Source: an uncultured Eubacteriales bacterium (lineage in GTDB: Bacteria > Bacillota > Clostridia > Peptostreptococcales > Anaerovoracaceae). Taken from it: a stretch of DNA of 45,909 nucleotides. The DNA is taken from positions 1 to 45,909 of the forward strand of contig USBT01000007.1 of NCBI GenBank assembly GCA_900553025.1. The letters run 5' to 3'. Positions 23,733 to 33,144 of the stretch are shown one piece after another. The first letter of the stretch is position 1, and every line of letters starts with the position of its first letter. The translations under genes were made by a program, and so were the position numbers. The notes under the pieces were generated by a model that did not search any database, had not been told where the DNA came from, and saw nothing but the letters and a program-made list of their open reading frames with translations.

Positions 23733-24911
23733 TTATTTTGCTCCAGTGTAGTCTGGCTCGAATCTAATGTTAACTTCAAAGGTTGGATCGATTGATTTTA
23801 ATCGAGTCGAAAATGCCTTGGTTGCAGCAGATATGTCTACGTTGGAGTTTCTTTCTTCCACGATTTCAAAAATAATATTTGAGTGATTTTTACCAGGAAC
23901 TATGCGAATGTCATGAGGATTGCAAAGCCCTTCCCAGTTCTTAATCTCATCAAAGATTACCTTGGATATCAGATCAAGCTTCGGATTTCCAATTTCTACT
24001 GGATCAAGATGGCATGTAATGTGGATCTCATATTTATCTAGAAAAATTTTTTCAATATCATCGATAAGCTCATGACTTATCATAATGTCGGTGCGACTAT
24101 CAACTTCAACGTGAATTGATGCAAAGATTTCTCCAGGGCCGTAGTTGTGTACAACAAGGTCATGAACGCCAAATACGCCAGGAAAATCAGTTGTTTTGTC
24201 CTTAATAAATTGAACGAGCTCTGAATCTGGAGCTTCACCGAGAAGAGGACTCGCAGTATCCTTAATTAGGTCATAACCTGATTTGATGATGAAAATTGCA
24301 ACAAAACATCCAACATATCCGTCTATGTTAAATTTCGTAAAGTGATAAATGCACATGCCGACAATTACTGCCGATGTAGTTATCACATCATTCCTGCTAT
24401 CCGTCGCAGTTGCTTTAAGCGCTACAGAACTAATCATGGAAGCTATCTTGCGATAAAATCTGCTCTGCCATAATTTCACGATTACAGAGAGCAACAAAAT
24501 AACGTACACCCACACGCTGCTTGTAATCTTCGCTGGGTGAAGTATTTTCAAGAATGATGACCTGAAGAGCTCGATACCAACGACAACTATTAAAACCGAG
24601 ACGATCATGCCAGCGATGTACTCGCTACGCGCGTGTCCATAAGGATGGTCCTTGTCTCCTGGCTTTTGGCTCATTCGAAATCCTATCAAAGTTATGGCTG
24701 ATGATGTGGCATCGCTGAGGTTGTTTATTCCGTCTGCTGCAATCGATATACTGTTTACGATTAAGCCCAGTAAAAGCTTACTGCTTGCAAGCAAAAAATT
24801 CGTTGAAATCCCAACTGTTGCGGCGACAGATCCGTACTTTGATCGAGTTTTGCTATCATCGGTATCCTTGTAATTCTTGATTGTTTTGTTAATAATTGCT
24901 TCTGTAATCAT
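23733..24911 (-). CDS. Cation diffusion facilitator (CDF) metal transporter
   Basis: 392 residues from the ATG at 24911. Six membrane helices in the first ~215 residues, with the metal-site helix NNLSDATSSAITLIG and the HPYGHARSEYIAGM loop. The cytoplasmic C-terminal ferredoxin-like domain (~220-300) has VHDLVVHNYGPG and ITCHLDPVE; a further C-terminal extension (~310-392) is longer than in small CDF proteins. It exports divalent metals (Zn, Mn, Fe or Co) using proton exchange. No ribosome site is present; a TATAAT sits only six bases before the ATG, suggesting a leaderless mRNA. Confidence 0.88.
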   Translation of the reverse strand: MITEAIINKTIKNYKDTDDSKTRSKYGSVAATVGISTNFLLASSKLLLGLIVNSISIAADGINNLSDATSSAITLIGFRMSQKPGDKDHPYGHARSEYIAGMIVSVLIVVVGIELFRSSFLKILHPAKITSSVWVYVILLLSVIVKLWQSRFYRKIASMISSVALKATATDSRNDVITTSAVIVGMCIYHFTKFNIDGYVGCFVAIFIIKSGYDLIKDTASPLLGEAPDSELVQFIKDKTTDFPGVFGVHDLVVHNYGPGEIFASIHVEVDSRTDIMISHELIDDIEKIFLDKYEIHITCHLDPVEIGNPKLDLISKVIFDEIKNWEGLCNPHDIRIVPGKNHSNIIFEIVEERNSNVDISAATKAFSTRLKSIDPTFEVNIRFEPDYTGAK

Positions 24912-24913
24912 AA

Positions 24914-24942
24914 TTGTATTATAGCACAAAATACTATATAAT
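24914..24942. promoter_or_regulatory. Overlapping divergent promoters
   Basis: Plus strand: TTGTAT (24914-24919), 17-base spacer, TATAAT (24937-24942), for the TIM-barrel gene. Minus strand: extended -10 TGC-TATAAT (hexamer 24923-24918), whose start point falls on or near the ATG of the CDF gene at 24911. The plus -35 box and the minus -10 box share bases, so the two promoters should exclude each other. Confidence 0.65.
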
Positions 24943-24986
24943 TATTGTACTAATTTTCGATATTCCTTTCTATAGGAGGTTTGCGC

Positions 24987-25712
24987 ATGAATAAAGAAAT
25001 ACCAAGAATAACAGGCACTCTTAGAGCAAAGAGCTTGCAGGTGCCTGAGGTTATATGGACGGCTAAGGGCATCGTTATAATGGGCAGGAGGATTAAGTCT
25101 GTCATATTTACAACTGATATAGCTACGATTAGAAACTGTAATGCAGATGCTGTTCTAGCCGTTTATCCATATACACCGCAGCAGATAATATCTCAGACAA
25201 TAATTAACGCATCTTCAATTCCTGTTCTTGCTGGCGTTGGAGGCGGCACAACACAGGGATTTAGGACGGCTGTGATGGCAAAAGATGCCGAAGCTCAAGG
25301 AGCATATGGAGTAGTTGTGAATGCACCAATGAGCAACAAGAATGTCGCGCTAATAAAAAGGGTAATTGACATTCCGATAATAGTAACCGTGGTTAACGAT
25401 TTAGAAGATGTACAGGCAAGGCTTGATGCTGGAGCTACTATTTTAAATGTTTCCGCTGGTTCAAGGACTCCCGAGATAGTTGCAAATATCAGAAAAGATT
25501 TTCCTAAGATTCCGATAATTGCAACGGGTGGACCTACGGAAGAGTCTATAAAGCAGACAATTGCAGCGGGAGCAAATACGATAAGCTATACGCCACCGTC
25601 AATTGCGGAGGTGTTCAGTGATTTGATGGATGTTTACCGTGAGCAAGCTGAAAAGACAAAGGAGCCTGATGCTGGAGATGAGGAGCTCGGGAGGTTAATA
25701 GAGCTTCTTTAG
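24987..25712 (+). CDS. TIM-barrel (beta/alpha barrel) protein, function unassigned
   Basis: 241 residues from the ATG at 24987, 7 bases after AGGAGG (a TTG at 24981 is too close to the ribosome site). Repeated strand/helix units with Gly-rich loop ends: VLAGVGGGTTQGF, NVSAGSRTPEIV and IIATGGPTEESIKQTI, the last resembling the phosphate-binding ends of NanE- or KDPG-aldolase-like barrels. Such proteins are usually annotated only as hydrolase or barrel proteins. The C-terminus is acidic. No operon partner is clear; uvrB follows after ~100 bases. Confidence 0.6.
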   Translation: MNKEIPRITGTLRAKSLQVPEVIWTAKGIVIMGRRIKSVIFTTDIATIRNCNADAVLAVYPYTPQQIISQTIINASSIPVLAGVGGGTTQGFRTAVMAKDAEAQGAYGVVVNAPMSNKNVALIKRVIDIPIIVTVVNDLEDVQARLDAGATILNVSAGSRTPEIVANIRKDFPKIPIIATGGPTEESIKQTIAAGANTISYTPPSIAEVFSDLMDVYREQAEKTKEPDAGDEELGRLIELL

Positions 25713-25775
25713 AAGTAGTATTGTTTTTTTTAATAGTTATAAGATGTAGACCGTATAGTTGGGTTGACAGACCCA

Positions 25776-25799
25776 TACATGCGGTTTTTTACGCATGTA
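25776..25799. repeat. Inverted repeat just upstream of uvrB
   Basis: TACATGCG (25776-25783) and CGCATGTA (25792-25799) with an 8-base T-rich loop, 15 bases before the uvrB ATG. It could be an operator or an RNA hairpin close to the ribosome site. It does not match the GAAC-N4-GTTC LexA box. Confidence 0.6.
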
Positions 25800-25813
25800 G
25801 GATGAGGAGAAAT

Positions 25814-27790
25814 ATGGGAAAGTTTCACATAATATCAGATTACAAGCCAACGGGAGATCAGCCTCAGGCAATTGATAAATTGTCAAAGGCATTTTGTGAT
25901 GGACAGAATTATCAAACCCTTCTTGGTGTTACAGGGTCAGGAAAGACCTTTACGATGGCAAATGTGATAGAAAAGATTCAGAAACCTACGCTTGTCATAT
26001 CTCACAACAAAACACTTGCTGCCCAGCTGCATGGTGAGTTTAAGGCATTTTTCCCAGGGAATGCAGTTGAATATTTTGTGTCATACTACGACTACTATCA
26101 GCCGGAGGCTTATGTTCCGTCGACAGACACATATATCGAAAAGGATTCAGATATAAACGAAGAAATAGAAAAGCTTAGGCACTCCGCAACAGCAGCTCTT
26201 GCTGAACGAAGGGATGTAATTATAGTGGCATCGGTCTCGTGTATATATGGTCTTGGAAGTCCGTTTGACTACGAAAATCAGATGTTATCTTTAAGACCAG
26301 GAATGATTAAGTCAAGACGAGATATATTAATGAAGCTTGTAGACATTCAATATAATAGAAATGATATGGAATTTGATAGGGGCACATTCAGAACTAGGGG
26401 CGATGTGATTGATATATTCCCCGCAGGCTCCGACAAGGCGATAAGGGTTGAAATGTTTGGGGATGAAATAGATACAATCAAGGAACTGAATCCTATAACA
26501 GGTGAAATTCTAGGAATAAGGAATCACGTTGCAATATATCCAGCATCACACTATGTTACATCCAAAGATAAAATGCAGAAGGCGCTGGTTACAATTGAGG
26601 AGGAGCTTGAGGACAGAGTTAAGTGGTTCAAGGACAGGGGAAAGCTTCTTGAAGCACAGAGGATTGAGCAGAGGACAAGATATGATATGGAGATGCTCAG
26701 AGAGGTTGGAACTTGTAAGGGTATTGAAAATTACTCAAGGCATATTAACAACTTGCCAGCGGGGACAAGACCGTATACTCTTATGGACTACTTCCCTGAT
26801 GATTTTGTCGTTATGATAGACGAATCCCATGTGATGCTCCCTCAGCTTAGGGCAATGTATGCAGGAGATAGGAGCAGGAAGCAATCGCTCGTAGATTACG
26901 GATTTAGGCTGCCGTCCGCTCTCGACAACAGACCTCTCAGGTTTGAGGAGTTTGAGAAGCTGGCGAAGAAGGTCTTATTTGTAAGTGCTACGCCTGCAAC
27001 ATATGAAAAAGAAAAATCAAATGGCATAACTGCAGAACAGATTATAAGACCGACAGGGCTTCTTGATCCTCCGATTGAGGTGAGAAAGACGGAGGGCCAG
27101 GTAGATGATTTAATTGGCGAAATCAAGAAGACCACTGCGAATGGCAACAGGACATTCATTACAACTCTGACAAAGAGAATGGCGGAAGATTTAACAGATT
27201 ACCTAAAGGGGGTAGGGCTTAAGGTCAGATACCTTCACTCTGAAATTGACACACTTGAACGACTAGAAATTATACGAGATCTAAGACTTGGTGAATTTGA
27301 TGCACTTGTGGGTATAAATCTATTGCGAGAAGGGCTTGATCTGCCTGAGGTTGGACTTGTTGCGATACTCGATGCAGATAAAGAGGGCTTCCTCAGGACA
27401 GAAACATCGCTTATTCAGACCATAGGTCGTGCTGCTCGAAATGTAAACGGTAGAGTTTTGATGTATGCAGATGAAATAAGCAAGGCTATGAGGACGGCTA
27501 TTGATGAAACGATTAGACGTCGCAAAATTCAAAATGAATATAACGAAAAAAATAGCATAACACCTAAGGGAATAGAGAAGGCTGTAAGGCAGGTAATTGA
27601 AGCAACAAAGTCGGCTGAAAATGAAGATGATAAATTCAAGGGCAAATCACCTATTGATATGACCAAGAAAGAACTTAAGGAATACGTTGGTATTCTTGAG
27701 AAGGAAATGCGGGTTGCAGCTGACGATTTACAGTTTGAGCGGGCAGCAATTTTACGTGATAGGATACTTGAATACAAGGCGGCACTTTGA
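25814..27790 (+). CDS. uvrB: Excinuclease ABC subunit B (UvrB)
   Basis: 658 residues from the ATG at 25814 (GAGGAGA 4 bases upstream); the open frame extends to 25721 but without a start signal. Helicase motif I GVTGSGKT (38-45), the beta-hairpin region YYDYYQPEAYVPSTDTYIEK, DESH motif (IDESHVMLPQL), helicase VI QTIGRAARN, and a C-terminal UVR motif for UvrC contact (~618-655). It receives damaged DNA from UvrA and forms the pre-incision complex of nucleotide excision repair. uvrA follows after 88 bases. Confidence 0.98.
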   Translation: MGKFHIISDYKPTGDQPQAIDKLSKAFCDGQNYQTLLGVTGSGKTFTMANVIEKIQKPTLVISHNKTLAAQLHGEFKAFFPGNAVEYFVSYYDYYQPEAYVPSTDTYIEKDSDINEEIEKLRHSATAALAERRDVIIVASVSCIYGLGSPFDYENQMLSLRPGMIKSRRDILMKLVDIQYNRNDMEFDRGTFRTRGDVIDIFPAGSDKAIRVEMFGDEIDTIKELNPITGEILGIRNHVAIYPASHYVTSKDKMQKALVTIEEELEDRVKWFKDRGKLLEAQRIEQRTRYDMEMLREVGTCKGIENYSRHINNLPAGTRPYTLMDYFPDDFVVMIDESHVMLPQLRAMYAGDRSRKQSLVDYGFRLPSALDNRPLRFEEFEKLAKKVLFVSATPATYEKEKSNGITAEQIIRPTGLLDPPIEVRKTEGQVDDLIGEIKKTTANGNRTFITTLTKRMAEDLTDYLKGVGLKVRYLHSEIDTLERLEIIRDLRLGEFDALVGINLLREGLDLPEVGLVAILDADKEGFLRTETSLIQTIGRAARNVNGRVLMYADEISKAMRTAIDETIRRRKIQNEYNEKNSITPKGIEKAVRQVIEATKSAENEDDKFKGKSPIDMTKKELKEYVGILEKEMRVAADDLQFERAAILRDRILEYKAAL

Positions 27791-27878
27791 TTTTATTATC
27801 AAGAAAGAAATTGCAGCAGATTCAGCTGTAGCAAATTTAATTTTTGCGAGCTTATAAGTGTTTTGTGAAAGGAAGTAA

Positions 27879-30767
27879 ATGACAACAAAAGAGATTTTTA
27901 TCAAAGGGGCAAAGGAAAATAATTTAAGAAATATAGATGTGCATATTCCACGCGATAAAATGGTTGTTTTGACGGGTCTATCAGGATCTGGTAAGACATC
28001 ACTTGCATTTGACACCATATATGCAGAAGGTCAAAGACGATATGTTGAAAGTTTATCAGCTTATGCAAGGCAGTTCTTAGGTAGAATGGATAAGCCTAAT
28101 GTTGAGTTTATTGAGGGACTTTCTCCAGCTATCTCTATTGATCAGAAAACTACGAGTAATAACCCGAGATCAACTGTTGGAACAGTTACAGAAATTAACG
28201 ATTATCTTAGACTTTTATTTGCTCGGATAGGTGTACCACATTGTCCAATATGTGGTCGTGAAATTTCAAGCCAGTCGGTCGATCAAATTGTTGACCATAT
28301 AATGGAGATGAAGGATGGCACAAGGTTCAAGGTTATTGCTCCGGTGATAAAGGAACGAAAAGGAGAACATGTAAAGATACTTGAAAGGCTGAAGAGAGAA
28401 GGCTTTAATAGGGTAATTGTAGATGGTGAAGAGTATCTTCTTGGCGAAGATGAGATTAAGCTGGAAAAAAACTTCAAACATACAATCGAAATTGTTACGG
28501 ATCGAATTGTTGTTTCTGAGGGGCAAGAAGGAAGGATTGCGGAAGCAGTTGAAATTTCGATAGCTCACGGCAATGGACTTGTGGTTGTTGAAGAAGTTAG
28601 CCGTAAATCAGCCCAAGATAACACAGCGGAATCAGATCAGAGCGAAGAAAACAAAACAGCTGGGAATCATAGAAGAATGTTTTCAACAAAATTTGCATGC
28701 CCTATTCATGGAGTCAGCCTTGAAGATATGGAGCCTAGGTCGTTCTCGTTTAACAGCCCATTTGGAGCCTGCCCTACTTGTAACGGTCTAGGATTTATAC
28801 AGAGCATCATCCCTGAGAAATTGCTTGATTATGAAAAGTCGATACCTGGCGGTGCTCTTGGCCGTGTATATGCATCTATGGAGTTTTCGGGTTTCTATCG
28901 CCAAGAGGTTGAGGCGCTTGCTGAAATGTACGGCGTTGATATTTCCTTACCTCTTAAAAAACTGCCTGCAAAATTCATGAAGGCACTCCTATACGGTACG
29001 GGAAGCAAACATCTAAAATACACATATGTCAGCAGAAGATCAGGGCGTCAATCTCAGATGGACCATCCATTTGAGGGCGTTATAAATAATCTTGAGAGAA
29101 GATATAGAGAAACTGCTTCTGACTTTATGCAAGAAAGGATTCAGCAGTACATGACCAATAAGCCTTGTCCAGATTGCAAGGGTGCGAGATTAAAGCCGGA
29201 AATCCTCGCTGTAACTGTTGGAAACAAAAACATATCGCAGATAAACGATATGTCGATTTTAGATGCGTATGAGTTTTTTGAGTGTCTTGAACTTAATGAG
29301 AAGGATTCAATAATAGGGCTTCAGATCTTAAAGGAAATAAAGGAAAGGCTGAAGTTCCTCATTGACGTTGGTCTTTCATATTTAACACTAAGCAGAAGCG
29401 CCGGTACCCTTAGTGGTGGTGAATCGCAGCGAATCCGTCTAGCAACCCAAATCGGTTCGGGGCTGATGGGTGTTTTGTATATCCTTGACGAGCCAAGTAT
29501 AGGGTTACATCAGAAGGATAATGCTAAATTACTTAAAACACTGAGAAGACTTACTGATATGGGAAATACGCTTTTGGTAGTGGAGCACGATGAAGATACA
29601 ATGTATGCAGCGGATCAAATCATTGATATAGGGCCAGGAGCGGGAGTAAATGGCGGAAGGCTTGTAGCTCAGGGCACAGTAGAGGAGATAAAGAAGATTC
29701 CGGAATCCATTACTGGACAGTATCTGTCTGGTGCGAAGAAGATTTCAGTTCCAAAGCATAGAAGACCGGGAAATGGTAAGAAAATTCAAATTAAAGGTGC
29801 GGCTGCGAATAATTTGCAGAATGTAAATGTGGACATTCCTCTCGGAAAATTTGTGTGCGTAACGGGAGTTTCGGGATCCGGAAAATCCAGTCTAATAAAT
29901 GAGGTTTTGTACAAAACAGTTGCACATAAACTCAACGGTGCGGCTGAGGAGGGCGGCGAGGTTAAGGCTATAAAAGGTCTAGAGCATATAGATAAGGTTA
30001 TAGATATTGACCAGTCTCCAATAGGTAGAACGCCACGATCGAACCCAGCTACATATACAGGGATGTTTACTCCGATTAGAGAACTTTTTGCGGCATTACC
30101 TGAGGCGAAATTACGTGGATATGAGAAGGGCAGATTCAGTTTTAATGTGAAAGGCGGACGCTGTGAAGCCTGCAAAGGTGATGGGATAATTAAAATCGAG
30201 ATGCATTTTCTTCCGGATGTATATGTCCCTTGTGAGGTCTGCAAGGGAAAAAGGTTTAACAGAGAGACTCTTGAGATAAAATATAAGGGAAAAAACATCT
30301 ACGAAGTTTTAGAGATGACTGTTGCGGAAGCTCTTGATTTTTTCAAAAATATTCCGAGCGTTATGAGGCAGCTGGAAACTCTAAATAGGGTTGGCCTTGA
30401 CTACATTAGACTTGGTCAGCCTTCGACACAGCTTTCCGGCGGTGAGGCACAGCGTGTTAAGCTTGCTTCGGAACTTTCGAAAAGGCAGACTGGCAGAACG
30501 CTTTATATTCTTGACGAACCTACTACAGGACTTCATTTTTCGGATGTGCACAAGTTAATTCACGTACTTGAGGCGTTAGTTGAAGCAGGGAATACCGTAG
30601 TTGTAATCGAACATAACCTTGATGTAATTAAGCGAGCAGATCATATAATTGATATGGGGCCTGATGGCGGGACAGGTGGAGGTAGAGTAATTGCTGAAGG
30701 AACACCGGAAGATGTAGTTAAAGTGAAAGGATCTTACACTGGTGAATTCTTGAAGAAAATGCTCTAA
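27879..30767 (+). CDS. uvrA: Excinuclease ABC subunit A (UvrA)
   Basis: 962 residues, slightly longer than the usual ~940, with an acidic insert near residues 245-260. Two ABC modules: Walker A GLSGSGKT (33-40) and GVSGSGKSS (~662-670); signatures LSGGESQRIRLA and LSGGEAQRVKLA; Walker B YILDEPS and YILDEPTTGLH. Zinc modules show as CPIC, CPTC, CPDCKGARL and CEACKGDG plus CEVCKGKR. It scans DNA for lesions and loads UvrB. ATG preceded by AAAGGAAG. Confidence 0.98.
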   Translation: MTTKEIFIKGAKENNLRNIDVHIPRDKMVVLTGLSGSGKTSLAFDTIYAEGQRRYVESLSAYARQFLGRMDKPNVEFIEGLSPAISIDQKTTSNNPRSTVGTVTEINDYLRLLFARIGVPHCPICGREISSQSVDQIVDHIMEMKDGTRFKVIAPVIKERKGEHVKILERLKREGFNRVIVDGEEYLLGEDEIKLEKNFKHTIEIVTDRIVVSEGQEGRIAEAVEISIAHGNGLVVVEEVSRKSAQDNTAESDQSEENKTAGNHRRMFSTKFACPIHGVSLEDMEPRSFSFNSPFGACPTCNGLGFIQSIIPEKLLDYEKSIPGGALGRVYASMEFSGFYRQEVEALAEMYGVDISLPLKKLPAKFMKALLYGTGSKHLKYTYVSRRSGRQSQMDHPFEGVINNLERRYRETASDFMQERIQQYMTNKPCPDCKGARLKPEILAVTVGNKNISQINDMSILDAYEFFECLELNEKDSIIGLQILKEIKERLKFLIDVGLSYLTLSRSAGTLSGGESQRIRLATQIGSGLMGVLYILDEPSIGLHQKDNAKLLKTLRRLTDMGNTLLVVEHDEDTMYAADQIIDIGPGAGVNGGRLVAQGTVEEIKKIPESITGQYLSGAKKISVPKHRRPGNGKKIQIKGAAANNLQNVNVDIPLGKFVCVTGVSGSGKSSLINEVLYKTVAHKLNGAAEEGGEVKAIKGLEHIDKVIDIDQSPIGRTPRSNPATYTGMFTPIRELFAALPEAKLRGYEKGRFSFNVKGGRCEACKGDGIIKIEMHFLPDVYVPCEVCKGKRFNRETLEIKYKGKNIYEVLEMTVAEALDFFKNIPSVMRQLETLNRVGLDYIRLGQPSTQLSGGEAQRVKLASELSKRQTGRTLYILDEPTTGLHFSDVHKLIHVLEALVEAGNTVVVIEHNLDVIKRADHIIDMGPDGGTGGGRVIAEGTPEDVVKVKGSYTGEFLKKML

Positions 30768-30778
30768 TCTAGTATAAT
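30750..30778 (+). promoter_or_regulatory. Promoter for the nicotinate phosphoribosyltransferase gene
   Basis: TTGAAG, 17-base spacer, TATAAT; the -35 box lies inside the 3' end of uvrA. Start is expected ~50 bases before the downstream ATG. Confidence 0.7.
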
Positions 30779-30836
30779 TAAGCGTGTTCTTAAAATGTAG
30801 AAATTGTTTAAAAATAAAGAAAAGAAGGAAAAAGAA

Positions 30837-32291
30837 ATGATTACAAAAGAAAATCTGACCATGCTCACTGATTTTTATGAAATTACTATGGCAAATGGAT
30901 ATTTTGCTAATGGCATGGGAGATGAAATCGCGTATTTTGATATGTTTTTCAGGAGGGTTCCTGATGGCGGAGGATATGCGATTATGGCTGGCGTTGAACA
31001 GGTTATTGAATATCTCAAGAACTTGAAATTCGAGAAGGAAGATATCGATTATCTTAGAAGCAAAGGATGTTTCAGCGAAGACTTCCTTAAATATCTTGAA
31101 AATTTCAAATTCAGCTGTGATGTCTGGGCAATAGAAGAGGGAACACCTATTTTCCCACATGAGCCGATTTTAACTGTAAGGGGACCGGTTATTCAGTCTC
31201 AGTTTGTTGAATCTATGATTTTGCTTATTATCAATCATCAGAGCCTCATTGCGACTAAGGCAAGCCGCATTGTGAGATCGGCGGCAGGTAGACCTGTTAT
31301 GGAATTCGGTACAAGACGTGCACACGGGTCAGCAGCTGCTATATATGGAGCAAGAGCTACTTACATAGCAGGGTGTGCGGCTACTGCATGTACGATTGCA
31401 GATAGAGACCACGGCATTCCTGCTACTGGAACTATGGCACACAGCTGGGTACAGATGTTTCCTACGGAATATGATGCATTTAAAGCATATGCCGAGGTTT
31501 ATCCTGATAACTGTGTGCTTCTTGTAGATACATATAATGTACTCAAATCAGGCGTTCCTGCGGCTATCAAGGTGTTCAAGGAAAAGAAGCCGAAGAGTAT
31601 GGGCATAAGGATAGACAGCGGAGATATCACTTACCTTACAAAGAAGGCGAGAAAGATGCTCGATGATGTGGGGCTTCAAGACTGCAAAATAGTTATCTCT
31701 AATAGCCTTGATGAATATATTATTCGTGATGTTCTCCTTGAGGGAGCGCAAATAGATTCTTTTGGGGTAGGAGAGCGAATGATTGCAGCAAAATCTGAAC
31801 CTGTATTTGGCGGTGTATATAAACTTGTCGCACTTGAAGATAAAGATGGCAATATTATTCCAAAGATTAAAGTATCGGAAAACGTTGAGAAGATAACAAA
31901 CCCTGGCTTCAAAACTCTTTACAGGCTATTTGACAAGGATAATAATAAGGCTTTAGCTGATGTAATCACTGTGGATGGAGAGACTATACCAGCAGAATGT
32001 GGAGAGGGAGAAAGCTATGAAATCTTTGACCCAAATGCTATCTGGAAGAGGAAGACGCTTACAAACTTCTACGCTAAAAACATCAGGGTTCCTCTATTTA
32101 TAAATGGAAAATGCGTGTATAATTCTCCAGGAATTGAGGAGATTAAAAAGAACTGTGAAGAACAGATGAAGACGCTTTGGGATGAGATGCTTAGATTTGA
32201 AAATCCACAGACCTATTATGTTGATCTATCACAGGATTTGTGGGATATGAAAGAAGAACTTCTTAACAAAGCTACATACAAGAAAAAATAG
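30837..32291 (+). CDS. pncB: Nicotinate phosphoribosyltransferase
   Basis: 484 residues from the ATG at 30837, 7 bases after GAAGGA (the frame is open 11 codons further upstream without a site). Family motifs: LTDFYEITMANGYF, MEFGTRRAHGSAAAIYGAR, GTMAHSWVQMFP, LLVDTYN and MGIRIDSGDI. It converts nicotinate and PRPP to nicotinate mononucleotide in the NAD salvage pathway. Single-gene unit with its own promoter and terminator. Confidence 0.95.
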   Translation: MITKENLTMLTDFYEITMANGYFANGMGDEIAYFDMFFRRVPDGGGYAIMAGVEQVIEYLKNLKFEKEDIDYLRSKGCFSEDFLKYLENFKFSCDVWAIEEGTPIFPHEPILTVRGPVIQSQFVESMILLIINHQSLIATKASRIVRSAAGRPVMEFGTRRAHGSAAAIYGARATYIAGCAATACTIADRDHGIPATGTMAHSWVQMFPTEYDAFKAYAEVYPDNCVLLVDTYNVLKSGVPAAIKVFKEKKPKSMGIRIDSGDITYLTKKARKMLDDVGLQDCKIVISNSLDEYIIRDVLLEGAQIDSFGVGERMIAAKSEPVFGGVYKLVALEDKDGNIIPKIKVSENVEKITNPGFKTLYRLFDKDNNKALADVITVDGETIPAECGEGESYEIFDPNAIWKRKTLTNFYAKNIRVPLFINGKCVYNSPGIEEIKKNCEEQMKTLWDEMLRFENPQTYYVDLSQDLWDMKEELLNKATYKKK

Positions 32292-32332
32292 TTTTTTACA
32301 TTCGTAATATATGTAGATATCACTAATACAAC

Positions 32333-32378
32333 AAAAGGGGTTATGTCAAACCTTGAGAGTTCTGACATACCCCTTTTT
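32333..32378 (+). terminator. Terminator after pncB
   Basis: AAAAGGGG-T-TATGTCA pairs with TGACATACCCCTTTT, a long stem with one bulge, ending in T5. Confidence 0.9.
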
Positions 32379-32408
32379 CTTATGCACTATTTATCTGAGA
32401 CAGTAGGT

Positions 32409-32567
32409 TTAAATTTTTATATACAAAACTATGAAAACCATAATGGGTAATAGGTATAATAATCCCCATTTGTTGCGATTTTTTATGTCGTATATCATCC
32501 TAAATAAAAATATGATACAACATAAGGCATAACCTATTACAATATATGTTAGTTCTGAAGCATTCAT
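32409..32567 (-). CDS. Small membrane protein of unknown function
   Basis: 52 residues from the ATG at 32567 (GGGAGG upstream in a GGAGGATAAAATTATC context). Two hydrophobic helices (about 6-24 and 33-51) separated by a basic loop DIKNRNKW, so both ends probably face outside. It resembles other tiny two-helix proteins and the next one on the same strand in size and topology, but not clearly in sequence. Real or not, it is AT-rich and poorly supported. The 294 bases before the next ORF show no gene. Confidence 0.4.
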   Translation of the reverse strand: MNASELTYIVIGYALCCIIFLFRMIYDIKNRNKWGLLYLLPIMVFIVLYIKI

Positions 32568-32861
32568 GATAATTTTATCCTCCCAAAGCCTTGCATATTT
32601 TATCATCTTGCCAATGAAGATGTTTATGCATAACCCATTGGACCAACCTCCGTAAAATATAAATCACTGTTATCTTATAATTATTATAACTTGGTCAAAA
32701 TAAAAATACAAGCATAATCTTTCAAAAAAGTGAAATAATTTTCAAAATATTTTAAAAAAGCGAAAAATTATAATTATTCTATGAGGATAGAGATTAATCA
32801 CCACATATAGCAATAGATAAAAAACTATAGTTTTAAGGAAAATGCCTATTCTAATAATTAA

Positions 32862-33050
32862 TTACTTCCTGTTTTTATACCTGAAGAATGCTAAGGTAAG
32901 GCTAATTAGCAAAAGAGATATTTGAGAAGTTATTTTTAAAATGGAGATATACATATGATCTACATCATGGTATACACATATTACATATGCTACCCAAGAG
33001 AATAAAGTTAATAGTGTCAAAAACAAAAGAATTTTAGCTTGTCTATTCAT
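32862..33050 (-). CDS. Second small two-helix membrane protein
   Basis: 62 residues from the ATG at 33050, 8 bases after GGTGA (a GTG at 33065 is an alternative). Hydrophobic helices at about 7-25 and 37-55, a short loop with VYHDVDHM, and a basic C-terminal tail FFRYKNRK. The loop holds two His and two Asp residues. No family recognised. Its similar layout to the ORF at 32409-32567 on the same strand suggests a pair of small membrane proteins. Confidence 0.4.
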   Translation of the reverse strand: MNRQAKILLFLTLLTLFSWVAYVICVYHDVDHMYISILKITSQISLLLISLTLAFFRYKNRK

Positions 33051-33088
33051 AAATTTTGTCACCAATATTATTATTTGATATTAATAAT

Positions 33089-33124
33089 ATGGATGCTATC
33101 CGTTAGGCATGGAATAGCACCCAT
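33089..33124 (-). terminator. Hairpin downstream of the aldolase gene
   Basis: ATGG-TGCTATCC pairs with GG-ATAGCA-CCAT (one mismatch, one bulge), 20 bases beyond the aldolase stop. No T run follows on the minus strand, so termination is uncertain. Confidence 0.4.
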
Positions 33125-33144
33125 AAATTAGACTAGAGGATAAA

